Part shown: positions 1 through 7,486 of the stretch, piece after piece
Layout: each line of letters opens with the position of its first letter
Position numbering within the stretch: position 1 is the stretch's first letter
Assembly: GCA_002413045.1 (NCBI GenBank)
Contig: DHWF01000038.1
Span: 16,389-32,557, forward strand
DNA: 16,169 nt
DNA from: Chloroflexi bacterium UBA5189
Lineage (GTDB): Bacteria > Chloroflexota > Limnocylindria > Limnocylindrales > CSP1-4
Direction: 5' to 3'
Program-made: the position numbers and the translations under genes
The notes under the pieces: model-generated
Told to the model about the DNA's origin: nothing
Database searches by the model: none
What the model saw: the letters and a program-made list of their open reading frames with translations, nothing else

Positions 1-2663
1 GCGGCGGTGCCCTGGATCGGCATGTTGATCGCCATCCGCTCGCCGGCGCCGCGCAGCGCGCCGTTCGCCGCGTGGAGCTCCGGGATGTACCGCTTCCGCC
101 CGAGAAGGGTCGTGACAAACCCCTGCCGCCGCGCCGTGTCCTTGATATGGAGCATGTAGTAGCTGATGCCGGAGTAGGCCGCGAAGTAGGAGTTGATGAA
201 CTCCTGGGCATCCTGGCGGCTGATGCCGGCCCGCGAGGACAGCCCGAAGTCGCTCATCCCGTACGCCAGCCCGAAGTTGACCATCTTGGCCATCGAGCGC
301 TCGTCCGCCGTGATCTCCGCGGCCGGCTTCTTGAGCACGGTGGCGGCGGTCTCGCGGTGGATGTCGACCTTCCGCTCGAACGCCGACTTGAGGTTCTCGT
401 CGCCGGCGACATGGGCGATGATCCGCAGCTCGATCTGCGAGTAATCGGCGGCGACCAGGGTCGTGTCCGGCGAGCCGGCGACGAACGCGCGCCGGATGCG
501 CCGCCCGAGCGGCGTCCGGATCGGGATGTTCTGCAGGTTCGGGTCGGACGACGAGAGGCGCCCAGTCGCAGCGATGGCTTGGTGGAACGTGGTGTGCAAC
601 CGCCCGTCGTCGGCGATCAGCGTCGGCAGCGCCTCCACGTAGGTCGAGCGCAGCTTCGTGTAGACCCGCCAGTCGAGGACCGGCTGGACGACTGGATGCA
701 CGCCCACGAGCTCCTCGAGCACTGACGCGTCCGTCGAGTAGCCGGTCTTGGTTCGCTTGCCCTTCGGAAGCTTCAGCTCCTCGAACAGGATGTCGCCGAG
801 CTGCTTGGGCGACCCGATCGTGAACTGGTGCCCGACGCTCGCGTAGATCTCGTCCTCGAGGCGCGCGATCTCGATCCCGAACTCCCGATCCAGCACTGCG
901 AGGGCATCGAGGTCGACCCCGATCCCGTCGGCCTCCATTCGCGCGAGCACGGGGATCAGCGGCAGCTCGATCTCGCGGTACAGGCGATCGAGGCCCTCCT
1001 CCTGGAGCGACCGCGCGAGCCCATCGCGAACCGCCAGCGCCGACAGTGCCTCCAGCCCGGCGCGGTGGACCGGCTCGAGCTCCTTCGGCGGCGGCAGCAC
1101 CAGATCGAGGCGTTCGGCGACGACGTCCGCGATCGACTGCGACCGAAGGGCCGCGTTCAGGATGTACGCGGCGATCTGGGTGTCGAAATCAACCGGCGTG
1201 ACGGGCGCGGCCGCATCTCCGGCGAAGCGCGTCTCGAGGATCGGCTTCGCCTCGTGGGCGACGATCGGGATGCCGCGCGCCTCGACCATCCGGCGGAGCC
1301 CATCAGCCGCTTCGGCGCCCCAGCCAACGACCACGCGCCCGTCGCGGCCTGCGATCGCGAATGCCTGTGCGGTTCCGCGGCGCGGGCGCGGGTCGTCGGA
1401 CACGATCGATGCGCCGACCACGGTCTGCTCCGCGAGCCAGCCCTCGACGCTCGCCAGCTCGCCGGCATCGATGACCCCGATCAGCGCCGGGTTCTCGATC
1501 GTGGCGGCGAGCGCGGTCGGCAAATCGTCAAACCGGTCCGGTCCGACGCCGCCCGGACGCGCGGCGGCGCCGGCGCCGGACGCGGCCGCCCCATCGCCGT
1601 CGAGCGTGTGCCCGCCCGCGCTCACCGTGTCGAAGTCGAGCGACAGCTGGAGGCCCTCGCCGCCGAGTGATCCGGCACGGATCGGTCGCCCGGAGCCCCA
1701 GCCGGCGGGTCGCTCCGTGCCGACGCGCGCCGCGCCCACGGAGCCACTCGTCGCGACCTCGCGCAGGGCCTGGACCTTGTCGACCGCGCTCTCGCCGGTC
1801 ATCGCGGGCAGCCGTTCGATGAGCGTCCGGAACTCGTACTCGCGGAAGAGCCGGATCACCGTCTCGCGGTCGTAGTCCGCAAGCCGCGCCGCATCCAGGT
1901 CGAGGGTGATCTCCGGCAGGTCACGCACGATCGTGGTCAGGTCCTGCCCGCGGTAGACCGCGTCGCGATGCTCGATGAGCTTTTCGCGCAGCTTGTCCGG
2001 CTTGACCTCGGCAATCCGCGCATAGAGCTGATCGAGGGTGCCGTACTGGGCGATCAGCTTCGCGGCGGTCTTCTCCCCCACCCCGGGCACGCCGGGGATG
2101 TTGTCCGTCGGATCGCCCTTGAGCGCCTTGTAGTCGATCATCTGGTCAGGCCGCAGGCCGTACCGCTCCCAGATCCGCGCCGGGTCGTAGATGATCGTGT
2201 TCTCGACCCCCGACCGGGTCGTCATCAGGCGCGTCTTGTCGGTGACGAGCTGGAGCATGTCCAGATCGACCGTGACGATCGTCGTCTCGACGTCCTTTGC
2301 CTCCGCCTGGACCGTCAACGCGCCGATCACGTCGTCGGCTTCGAAGCCCTGCTGCTCGTAGACCGGGATGCGCAGGGCCTTGACGACCTCGCGAACCTTC
2401 GGGAACTGCGCGGCGAGGTCATCCGGCATCCGCGATCGGGTCGCCTTGTACTCGGCGTACTGCTCGTGCCGGAACGTCGGCCCGGACAGGTCGAACGCGA
2501 CCGCGACGTAGTCCGGCTTCAGGTCGGCAATGCCGCGGAGAACGATGCTGCAGAAGCCGAAGACGCCATTGACGAGCTCGCCCTTCGAGGTGGTGAGCGG
2601 CGGCAGCGCGTAGTAGCCGCGGTACACGAGCCCGAAGCCGTCGAGCAGCATCAGGCGTTCCAT
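1..2663 (-). CDS. polA: DNA polymerase I (C-terminus beyond left edge)
   Basis: DNA polymerase I fills gaps and removes primers during lagging-strand synthesis and excision repair. The frame is open from ATG at 2663 to the window edge, giving 887 residues. Residues 1-290 form the 5'-3' exonuclease (flap) domain, with acidic sites such as EADD (108-111), DLD (133-135), GDPTDNIPG (183-191) and the helix-hairpin-helix GVGEKTA (194-200). The middle domain, roughly 370-540, keeps the 3'-5' exonuclease fold (for example DTQIAAY) but has no DxE motif, and the usual Asp of exo motif II is Pro (HEAKPIL), so proofreading is probably lost, as in Taq polymerase. The polymerase domain has motif A, DYSQIELR, beginning at D740, and motif B with K793 in MAKMVNFGLAYG. 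The frame runs out at GERMAINMPIQGTAA; motif C (HDE) would lie outside the window. GAGG six bases before the ATG supports this start. About 50 residues are missing, judged from family length. Confidence 0.97.
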   Translation of the reverse strand, partial: MERLMLLDGFGLVYRGYYALPPLTTSKGELVNGVFGFCSIVLRGIADLKPDYVAVAFDLSGPTFRHEQYAEYKATRSRMPDDLAAQFPKVREVVKALRIPVYEQQGFEADDVIGALTVQAEAKDVETTIVTVDLDMLQLVTDKTRLMTTRSGVENTIIYDPARIWERYGLRPDQMIDYKALKGDPTDNIPGVPGVGEKTAAKLIAQYGTLDQLYARIAEVKPDKLREKLIEHRDAVYRGQDLTTIVRDLPEITLDLDAARLADYDRETVIRLFREYEFRTLIERLPAMTGESAVDKVQALREVATSGSVGAARVGTERPAGWGSGRPIRAGSLGGEGLQLSLDFDTVSAGGHTLDGDGAAASGAGAAARPGGVGPDRFDDLPTALAATIENPALIGVIDAGELASVEGWLAEQTVVGASIVSDDPRPRRGTAQAFAIAGRDGRVVVGWGAEAADGLRRMVEARGIPIVAHEAKPILETRFAGDAAAPVTPVDFDTQIAAYILNAALRSQSIADVVAERLDLVLPPPKELEPVHRAGLEALSALAVRDGLARSLQEEGLDRLYREIELPLIPVLARMEADGIGVDLDALAVLDREFGIEIARLEDEIYASVGHQFTIGSPKQLGDILFEELKLPKGKRTKTGYSTDASVLEELVGVHPVVQPVLDWRVYTKLRSTYVEALPTLIADDGRLHTTFHQAIAATGRLSSSDPNLQNIPIRTPLGRRIRRAFVAGSPDTTLVAADYSQIELRIIAHVAGDENLKSAFERKVDIHRETAATVLKKPAAEITADERSMAKMVNFGLAYGMSDFGLSSRAGISRQDAQEFINSYFAAYSGISYYMLHIKDTARRQGFVTTLLGRKRYIPELHAANGALRGAGERMAINMPIQGTA

Positions 2664-2712
2664 GGACGGCCTCGTGGGATGGCGTCGGACTCGATTGGGC
2701 AGGCTCGACGCG

Positions 2713-2730
2713 GGGCTGGTCGGTCAGCCC
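2713..2730 (-). other. Small hairpin in the polA leader
   Basis: The plus strand reads gggctg-gtcggt-cagccc, a perfect 6-base inverted repeat around a 6-base loop. No T-run follows on the minus strand, so it is not a standard intrinsic terminator. If polA is transcribed from the TACAAT box at 2733-2738, the hairpin would sit at the very 5' end of the mRNA. It could stabilise the transcript, act as a weak stop for the upstream operon, or be chance. Confidence 0.3.
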
Positions 2731-2732
2731 GA

Positions 2733-2738
2733 ATTGTA
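2733..2738 (-). promoter_or_regulatory. polA: Possible -10 element for polA
   Basis: The minus strand reads TACAAT here, one mismatch from the TATAAT consensus and conspicuous in GC-rich sequence. It lies between the end of the anti-sigma-like gene (2748) and the polA start (2663), predicting a leader of about 60 bases. No TTGACA-like box lies 16-18 bases upstream, and there is no TGn extension, so the call rests on the -10 box and its position. Confidence 0.35.
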
Positions 2739-2747
2739 CCGGCGGGG

Positions 2748-3590
2748 TCAGCGAACCCGGCGACCCGCGAACCGAAGGCCGAAGAGCGCGAGCCCGATGG
2801 CCAGGAGCGCCAGTGACCCGATGAAGAGCAGGCCCGGCCCAGTGTCCCAGGTCGCTGCAAGTGGCTGGAAGGAACCGTCGCCCGCGCCGCTGGTCGTGCC
2901 GCCGCTGGCGAGGGCTCCGACGCCCAGCGAACGGCGATTCGGTGATTCCGCCGGCCCGGCCTTGACGGCAGTCGAGCTGTCCTCCGGCGCGCCCGATGCG
3001 TGCTGATCGGCACGGTAATCGGTCGGGTTCTGTGTCGACCCACCGGCCTGCGGAACAGGCACGCCCGGCGCGGAGGCTCCCGTTGCGACGGGCGCCGCGG
3101 CTGGAGCGGCCGTTGCTGCGGGTCCGAATGCGCCGGCGGCCGTGTCGCTTTCCGGCGCGCTTGCCGCGCTGCCGCCGATCAGGCTGGGCAGGGCCGTCGC
3201 CACGAGGAGACCGGCGATGCCGAGCGAGGTGAACGCCGTCGCGATCGGGCGGACTGACGATCCGGCGGCCCCGAAGGGCCGGAGCATTCGACGGAGCCAG
3301 CTCCCTTGACGGATGCGGTTGGCCTGGGCGGGCTCGAGCTGGAAGTCGCGGACGCGCGCGATCGGCGCGGGGAGGGCGCGCGTGGCTTCGATGATCGCGA
3401 TGAGATCGCGGTGGAGGTCGGCGCAGTCAGCGCACGTGGCGAGGAGGGCTTCGGCGCTGTGGCGGTCCGATTCGGGCAGGTCGCCCGCCGCGTGGGCGGC
3501 GACGAGGGTCAGGTCGTGGGTCGAGTGATCGAGGTTCGGCTGGTGCATCTCGTCCGTCGGACGAGATCGGCGCCCCGATGGTTCCCTCAT
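2748..3590 (-). CDS. Anti-sigma-like membrane protein, second paralog
   Basis: 280 residues. The N-terminal cytosolic part (about 20-110) carries HDLTLVAAHAAGD, then CADC (C53, C56), then LPAP and RDFQLEPAQANRIR. These blocks closely match the preceding gene, so the two are tandem duplicates. A first membrane segment spans about 117-140. It is followed by a roughly 110-residue Ala/Pro/Gly/Ser-rich stretch, predicted outside the cell, and a second membrane segment at about 252-272 ending in basic FAGRRVR. Membrane proteins with a cytosolic CxxC module next to an ECF sigma gene are usually anti-sigma factors that hold the sigma factor at the membrane. Here the residue four before the first Cys is Leu rather than the usual His of HxxxCxxC. 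The start at 3590 gives an ATGA overlap with the upstream stop, suggesting translational coupling; an ATG at 3548 would give 266 residues. The function is inferred. Confidence 0.8.
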   Translation of the reverse strand: MREPSGRRSRPTDEMHQPNLDHSTHDLTLVAAHAAGDLPESDRHSAEALLATCADCADLHRDLIAIIEATRALPAPIARVRDFQLEPAQANRIRQGSWLRRMLRPFGAAGSSVRPIATAFTSLGIAGLLVATALPSLIGGSAASAPESDTAAGAFGPAATAAPAAAPVATGASAPGVPVPQAGGSTQNPTDYRADQHASGAPEDSSTAVKAGPAESPNRRSLGVGALASGGTTSGAGDGSFQPLAATWDTGPGLLFIGSLALLAIGLALFGLRFAGRRVR

Positions 3591-4345
3591 CCCCGCCGCG
3601 TCGCGATGACGATCAGCCCGACGCCCGCCACCAGGGCGGCGACGGATGCCACGAGCAGCCATGTTGCGGGTGCTGGTTGGGACACCGCATTCGAGAAGGT
3701 TGCTCCTGGGGCGCCCGGTGGGACGGAGGTTGGTTCTGCACTTGCGCCCGGTCCGGCCCCGGCGAGCCCGCGAACGGCGTCGCTTGCCTTCGGGCCTGGC
3801 TCCGTTCCCCCAGTCGCCGCCGTCGCAGCCGGGACGATGCCGGAGATACCGCTCTCGTCGCCTTGTGCCGGCGCGGCAGTGGGATTGGCAGCGGCGGCCA
3901 TCGGCGCACTGGACGCGGAGGTCGCACCGCCACCAAACGCTGCGCCGCCGCCGAGGAAGCCGAGGGACGTGGCGCCGACGAGCAGTCCCACGAACCCGAG
4001 CGCCGCCAGCGAGGCGCCGACCGGCCGTCCGAACGCGACCACGGCGGCGACGAGCCGATCCGTCCACTGGACGAGCGGGACGTTCGACCGGAGGCGCGCG
4101 GCCTGCTCTGCCGTCAGGCGGAAGTCGCGCGGCGCCGCCGGGAGTCCCGGCATCGCCTCGACCGCGGGCAGCTCCTGCAGGGCCAGCGTGATCGCGCGGA
4201 GATCGCGCGCGACGACGACGCACAGGTCGCAGGCGTCGAGCAGGCGCTCGGCGCGCTCGAGATCGGGGCCTGTCGCCTCGCCTGCCGCCCACGCGGCGAC
4301 GAGCTCCAGGTCGTGCTTCGAGTGATACGCCCGCCCGTCAGCCAC
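3587..4345 (-). CDS. Anti-sigma-like membrane protein, first paralog
   Basis: 252 residues from GTG at 4345, which overlaps the end of the sigma factor gene by 8 bases; an ATG at 4396 lies deeper inside the sigma gene and is less likely. The cytosolic part carries HDLELVAAWAAGE (11-23), CDLC (C39, C42), LPA and RDFRLTAEQAARLR (73-86). A membrane segment spans about 111-135. It is followed by an Ala/Gly/Pro-rich extracytoplasmic linker and a second segment at about 228-248 ending IATRRG. The context and the CxxC module suggest an anti-sigma factor for the ECF sigma encoded just upstream. The His of the classical HxxxCxxC zinc site is replaced by Leu35, so zinc binding would have to use other ligands or be absent. 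It resembles the next gene block by block. An alternative is a structural membrane protein with a vestigial zinc finger. Confidence 0.82.
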   Translation of the reverse strand: MADGRAYHSKHDLELVAAWAAGEATGPDLERAERLLDACDLCVVVARDLRAITLALQELPAVEAMPGLPAAPRDFRLTAEQAARLRSNVPLVQWTDRLVAAVVAFGRPVGASLAALGFVGLLVGATSLGFLGGGAAFGGGATSASSAPMAAAANPTAAPAQGDESGISGIVPAATAATGGTEPGPKASDAVRGLAGAGPGASAEPTSVPPGAPGATFSNAVSQPAPATWLLVASVAALVAGVGLIVIATRRG

Positions 4346-4997
4346 GGAACAGGTCCATTCGATCGTGCAGGAGCTCGCGAAGCGCGAGCCGGCCACGGTG
4401 GATCCTCGATTTCACCGTCCCGACGGAGACGTTCGTCAGCTCGGCGATCTCGGCGTAGTCGTAGCCCTCCACGTCGTACAGGACGATCGCGTTGCGCTGG
4501 TCGCCCGTGATCCTCGCGAGGGCCCCGTTCAGGGCGTGATGGCGCTCCGCCGTCAGCGAGGTCGTCACCGGGTCCGCGGACGCGTCGGCCGGCGGCTGCC
4601 AGGTGTCGTCCTCGAGCTCCGGGTAGGGATCGGCAGGGCGGCGCTTCTTCAGGCGTTGGGCGTCCATCGCCGCGTTGATGGCGATCCGGCTGAGCCACGA
4701 CTTGACGCTCCCGCCGCGGAACCCGGCCATGTTCCGATAGGCGCTGAAGAACGCCTCCTGGACCGCATCGGACGCCGAATCACGATCCGGGACCATGCGC
4801 ACGATCAGCGCGAAGAGCATGTCCTGGTAGACGACGACCAGATCGTTGAAGGCGTTGAGGTCGCCCCCGCGAGCACGATCCAGCAGGATCATGTCGCGTC
4901 GCTGCACGGGATCGTCGACGACCGGCGTCGGGCGAACGTCCTCCACGATCGGGGGTGTCCTCCGGACGGCGAGTGGCAGGCGGCGCGAGTCTAGCAT
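4338..4997 (-). CDS. ECF RNA polymerase sigma factor
   Basis: 219 residues from ATG at 4997. Region 2 spans about 46-120 and includes DAVQEAFFSAYRNMAGFRGG, SVKSWLSRIAINAAMD and the basic RLKKRR tail that contacts the -10 element. A divergent acidic linker follows. Region 4 spans about 152-212, with the helix-turn-helix EGYDYAEIAELTNVSVGTVKSRI. There is no region 3, as expected for the extracytoplasmic-function class. The first gene of the unit, it is followed with overlapping ends by two anti-sigma-like membrane proteins, so it is likely held inactive until an envelope or stress signal releases it, and ECF systems are commonly autoregulated. The start is uncertain: the frame stays open upstream, ATG 4997 has no clear ribosome site, and GTG 4946 is preceded by GGAGG at a long 12-base spacing. 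The first 35 residues are not part of the conserved fold. Confidence 0.92.
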   Translation of the reverse strand: MLDSRRLPLAVRRTPPIVEDVRPTPVVDDPVQRRDMILLDRARGGDLNAFNDLVVVYQDMLFALIVRMVPDRDSASDAVQEAFFSAYRNMAGFRGGSVKSWLSRIAINAAMDAQRLKKRRPADPYPELEDDTWQPPADASADPVTTSLTAERHHALNGALARITGDQRNAIVLYDVEGYDYAEIAELTNVSVGTVKSRIHRGRLALRELLHDRMDLFRG

Positions 4998-5065
4998 CGG
5001 TGCGCCGCTGGACGGCGGACCCGGAGCCGTGGTTCCCGGGTCGGTCCACGCGCCGTCCGGGTCGG

Positions 5066-6097
5066 TCAGGCGGGTCTCGCGAGGAAGTGTCGCGGGTTCG
5101 CGAAGAGCATGGCATCGATGTCGGAGGCGGCGGCTCCGGCCTCGCGAAGGGCCGGCACGACGTTCCGCAGGATGTGGTCGTAGCCGACGCCGCCGAGCCG
5201 GTGGAGCTGGAGCCGGCTGCAGATGTCGTGCGAGATGAGGAGCTGGTCGGCACGGCCGGCATCGAGCAGGCGCGCGATGCACGCGATCCGCTCGCTGTCG
5301 AGGGGCTCGCGACTGCCGTCGCTCTCGTAGGTGAACTCAGCGCCGAACGTGTCGAAGCTCAGGAACGCGCCACGCTCCGCGATCCGCGCGTGCCACTCGG
5401 GCTCGATCAGCTGGTCGCAGTGGCTGAGGGCGACCTTGCCGAGGTCGGCGCCGGCGTCCTCGAGGATGTCCAGGATGCGCAGGTGCTCGTGCGACCAGAG
5501 GTCGGGGTGGACGTTGATCGCAACGCCGGTCGATCGCTGGACGCGCGCCGCGGCCCGCAGCTGGCGCTCCTCGAACGGCCGAATCGGCGATGCCGTCCCG
5601 AGCTCCCCGAGCAACCCGGCCCTGACCGTCGTGCCGTACATGCCCTCGAGCAGCCAGCCTTCGAGCTGGTCGGCGAGCGGCTCGATCGACAGGTCAAGGT
5701 CGTCCAAAGGCAGCGTCTTCGCGCGGTAGTAGCCGGCGCCGGCGACCACGTGCAGGCCGGTCGCGCTCGAGATCGATCGGAGCGCCTCCGGGTTCGGCGC
5801 CAGCCCGATCGTCGTCAGGTCGACGATCGATTCCCCGCCGGCGGCCCTGAACCACCCCGCCTCCTCGATGGCGATGGCCGAATCGTCCAGGAACAGGGTC
5901 GGGCGGGAGTGGTACAGGTCGCGGACGATCTCGGCGCGATTCTCGAGCGTCGGCTCGGCGTCCGCGAGATGCGCGCGCTCGGGCGGCGGCTCCTCCCACA
6001 GGGCGCGCAGGTCGAACAGCAGATGCTCGTGGCTGAGCGTCGTGCCCAGCTCCTCCGGCGCGATCGGGCCGAGCACGGTGACGATCTGGTCCGGCAT
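5066..6097 (-). CDS. Phosphotriesterase-family metal-dependent hydrolase
   Basis: 343 residues, the length of the phosphotriesterase (PTE) family, an amidohydrolase-type TIM barrel with two metal ions. The expected ligands are visible: H23 and H25 in SHEHLLFD, bridging E165 in GLLGELGTA, H197 in INVHPDL, H226 in LSHCDQ and D291 in ISHDICSR. In the organophosphate-degrading enzymes the bridge is a carbamylated lysine. Glu at this place marks the PTE-homology or lactonase-like branch, so lactone, phosphate or carboxylic ester hydrolysis is more likely than paraoxon-type activity; the natural substrate cannot be read from sequence. There is no signal peptide, so it is cytosolic. It lies 68 bases upstream of the sigma gene on the same strand. 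No Shine-Dalgarno precedes the ATG, but a -10-like box lies 7 bases before it. Confidence 0.9.
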   Translation of the reverse strand: MPDQIVTVLGPIAPEELGTTLSHEHLLFDLRALWEEPPPERAHLADAEPTLENRAEIVRDLYHSRPTLFLDDSAIAIEEAGWFRAAGGESIVDLTTIGLAPNPEALRSISSATGLHVVAGAGYYRAKTLPLDDLDLSIEPLADQLEGWLLEGMYGTTVRAGLLGELGTASPIRPFEERQLRAAARVQRSTGVAINVHPDLWSHEHLRILDILEDAGADLGKVALSHCDQLIEPEWHARIAERGAFLSFDTFGAEFTYESDGSREPLDSERIACIARLLDAGRADQLLISHDICSRLQLHRLGGVGYDHILRNVVPALREAGAAASDIDAMLFANPRHFLARPA

Positions 6098-6104
6098 CGG
6101 GCGA

Positions 6105-6134
6105 ACGATAGCGGGCAGGCCTGGCCGCGGCCAA
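6105..6134 (-). promoter_or_regulatory. Possible promoter of the PTE-like gene, leaderless
   Basis: On the minus strand TTGGCC (6134-6129) and TATCGT (6110-6105) are separated by 18 bases. The -10-like box ends 7 bases before the ATG at 6097, so transcription could start at or next to the start codon, giving a leaderless mRNA. This fits the lack of a Shine-Dalgarno sequence. Each hexamer matches consensus at four of six positions. Confidence 0.35.
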
Positions 6135-6148
6135 AGTCCCCAGGCGGC

Positions 6149-6793
6149 CTACCTCTTGGGCCCGACAACGGACTCAAGCACGTCGACGCTCGCACGTCGT
6201 GCCACCGAGACCGAGTACCGATTGTTGTGCGAGGCCTCGACGCCGATCTGGGCGCACGCGTCGATGAATAAGCCTCGGATCTCGGGTGAGCGGTTCGAGA
6301 AGAAATACCGCGGGTATTCGTAGCTGCGGGTCGTTTGCGCCCAGCTCCGCGTCACTCGATTGGTGGTTCGACAGCCGTCTGAGTGGATCAGCCCGCGCAC
6401 AAACTCCGCGGGCTGGGCTGCGACGATGCTGGCTTGCCATTCGGCGAGCTCGATGCATCGAAGATGCTTCAGCCCGGGCGCGTGCTGCGGGAACAGACAG
6501 TGCCAGTGTTTCCAGTTGCTATAGACCTCGAAGCACCCGGTACGCCGAATGCGGCCGGCACGTCTCGAAGCCACCTCCCTGATTGCCCACTCCGTGCGAT
6601 CGACGATCCCTGGGTAGCGCATGTCCAGCGCCACGCGCAGCTTCCAGACGTTCCCGTGCGCCAGCGTCAGCCAACCGTCGCCGAGGTAGATCCCGAGGAG
6701 ATAGGCGTAGGCAGCGGCACGGCCGCGAAGATCAGCGCAGGAGGCGACGTCAGGCGGAGTCGCTACGCACTCGATCGAAAAAAGGCCCGAGAT
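6149..6793 (-). pseudogene. LAGLIDADG endonuclease-type frame lacking a start codon
   Basis: The frame gives 214 residues between the tRNA-Leu CCA end and the TAG at 6149. Two LAGLIDADG motifs are visible: LLGIYLGDG (about 32-40) and RGLIHSDG (133-140), each with the acidic residue that binds catalytic metal in homing endonucleases. Between them are RYPGIVDRTEWAIREV and FPQHAPGLKHLRCIELAEWQ; after them come YPRYFFSNRSPEIRGLF and a GPKR terminus. From memory, this layout resembles actinobacterial proteins that carry a helix-turn-helix segment before the motifs; that segment is absent here. There is no ATG, GTG or TTG between the tRNA and motif 1. The frame is open back through the tRNA, and the first ATG downstream (6622) would remove motif 1. 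It is therefore probably a 5'-truncated remnant beside the tRNA, although the rest shows no stop or frameshift. Base composition looks less GC-rich than the neighbours. An unusual start codon is the alternative. Confidence 0.65.
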
Positions 6794-6794
6794 T

Positions 6795-6880
6795 TGGTGC
6801 GGCGGGTGGGATTCGAACCCACATGCCCTTTCGGACAGCAGAGTTTGAGTCTGCCCTGTAAACCGTTCCAGCACCGCCGC
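6795..6880 (-). tRNA. tRNA-Leu (anticodon CAA)
   Basis: Class II tRNA, 86 bases including an encoded CCA. On the minus strand the acceptor stem is GCGGCGG (6880-6874) paired with CCGCCGC, followed by discriminator A and CCA (6797-6795). The D stem is CTG/CAG with loop GAACGGTTTA. The anticodon stem GCAGA/TCTGC encloses CTCAAAC, so the anticodon is CAA (6847-6845), reading UUG. The long variable arm pairs TGTCC with GGGCA around GAAA. The T arm is GTGGG-TTCGAAT-CCCAC. All parts pair, so it should be functional. It is transcribed away from the thioesterase gene and lies directly upstream of the LAGLIDADG frame. Confidence 0.96.
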
Positions 6881-6926
6881 GCCCCCTCAGTCTACCGAGC
6901 GGCGTGCCCCGATCCCAACCAACATC

Positions 6927-6932
6927 AGTATA
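6927..6932 (-). promoter_or_regulatory. Possible -10 box for tRNA-Leu
   Basis: The minus strand reads TATACT, one base from consensus, 46 bases before the mature tRNA 5' end, a normal distance for a tRNA with a short leader. No good -35 hexamer lies 16-18 bases upstream. Confidence 0.4.
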
Positions 6933-6969
6933 GAACATCCGTTCGGTGCGCGGTGGACTTCCGTCGCAA

Positions 6970-6975
6970 TAGACT
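6970..6975 (+). promoter_or_regulatory. Possible -10 box of the thioesterase gene, leaderless
   Basis: TAGACT (TANNNT type) ends 6 bases before the GTG at 6982, so the start codon would lie at about +1. No Shine-Dalgarno is present in front of the GTG, and no clear -35 is seen. Confidence 0.3.
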
Positions 6976-6981
6976 CCCCTC

Positions 6982-7449
6982 GTGGCTACTCGATCGCTGC
7001 AGGAGCGGTACGCGCCGAAAGGGCGCTGCTTCGGGTGCGGGCCGGCGAACGAGCGTGGGCTGCAGATCCGGAGCTTCCAAGATGCCGACGGCTCGGTCGT
7101 CGCAACGTGGCAGGCACGGCCTGAGCACGAGGCGTTCGACGGATTCGTGAACGGCGGCATCCTCGGGACGCTGATCGACTGCCACTCGAACTGGACCGCC
7201 GTCGCCGCATTGCTCGAGCGTGACGGCGGTGCGGTGGCGCCGTCGTCGGTCACGGCGGACCTGTCCGTGCGCTTCCGCCGCCCAACCCGGTCGGATCGCC
7301 CGCTGCGGCTGGTCGGGCGCGTCGTCGATCTCGCGTCCGACAAGGTCACCGTCGAGACATCGATCGAGGCCGACGGTGAGGTCACGGCACGTGGGCGGGC
7401 GACGTTCGTGGTCGTGAAGGAGGATCACCCGGCGTTCGGGCGCTGGTAG
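6982..7449 (+). CDS. PaaI-like hot-dog fold thioesterase
   Basis: 155 residues from GTG at 6982. Proteins of this type hydrolyse acyl-CoA thioesters in the cytosol as small hot-dog-fold oligomers. The N-terminal CFGCGPANERGLQIR (16-30) is typical of one PaaI-like subfamily. The central helix is FVNGGILGTLIDCHSNWTA (55-73); D66 is the likely catalytic or polarising acid. Many PaaI enzymes have His-Gly-Gly in this helix, whereas here it is Asn-Gly-Gly. The rest forms strands such as SVRFRRPTRSDRPLRLVGRV and GRATFVVV. It is a single gene, divergent from the tRNA and convergent with dnaE, whose stop is 37 bases away. The acyl substrate cannot be told from sequence. Confidence 0.85.
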   Translation: MATRSLQERYAPKGRCFGCGPANERGLQIRSFQDADGSVVATWQARPEHEAFDGFVNGGILGTLIDCHSNWTAVAALLERDGGAVAPSSVTADLSVRFRRPTRSDRPLRLVGRVVDLASDKVTVETSIEADGEVTARGRATFVVVKEDHPAFGRW

Positions 7450-7486
7450 GGTCCGGCGGGCGCAGGCGGGTCAGCGCTGGCCGACG

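Noticed and set aside
2748..4292. 514-codon minus-strand frame that would merge both anti-sigma-like genes
   Set aside because: Only the last 280 codons look like protein; the upstream part is Arg-rich out-of-frame reading of the first paralog. A fusion is not supported.
6383..7150. Plus-strand frame across the tRNA giving VGFEPTCPFGQQS-like sequence
   Set aside because: This is the well-known false protein produced by translating the antisense of a tRNA (the T-arm region GGGTTCGAATCCC).
7450..7486. Possible bidirectional terminator between the thioesterase gene and dnaE
   Set aside because: Only an 8-base palindrome (cagcgctg) is present, with no loop or T-tract.
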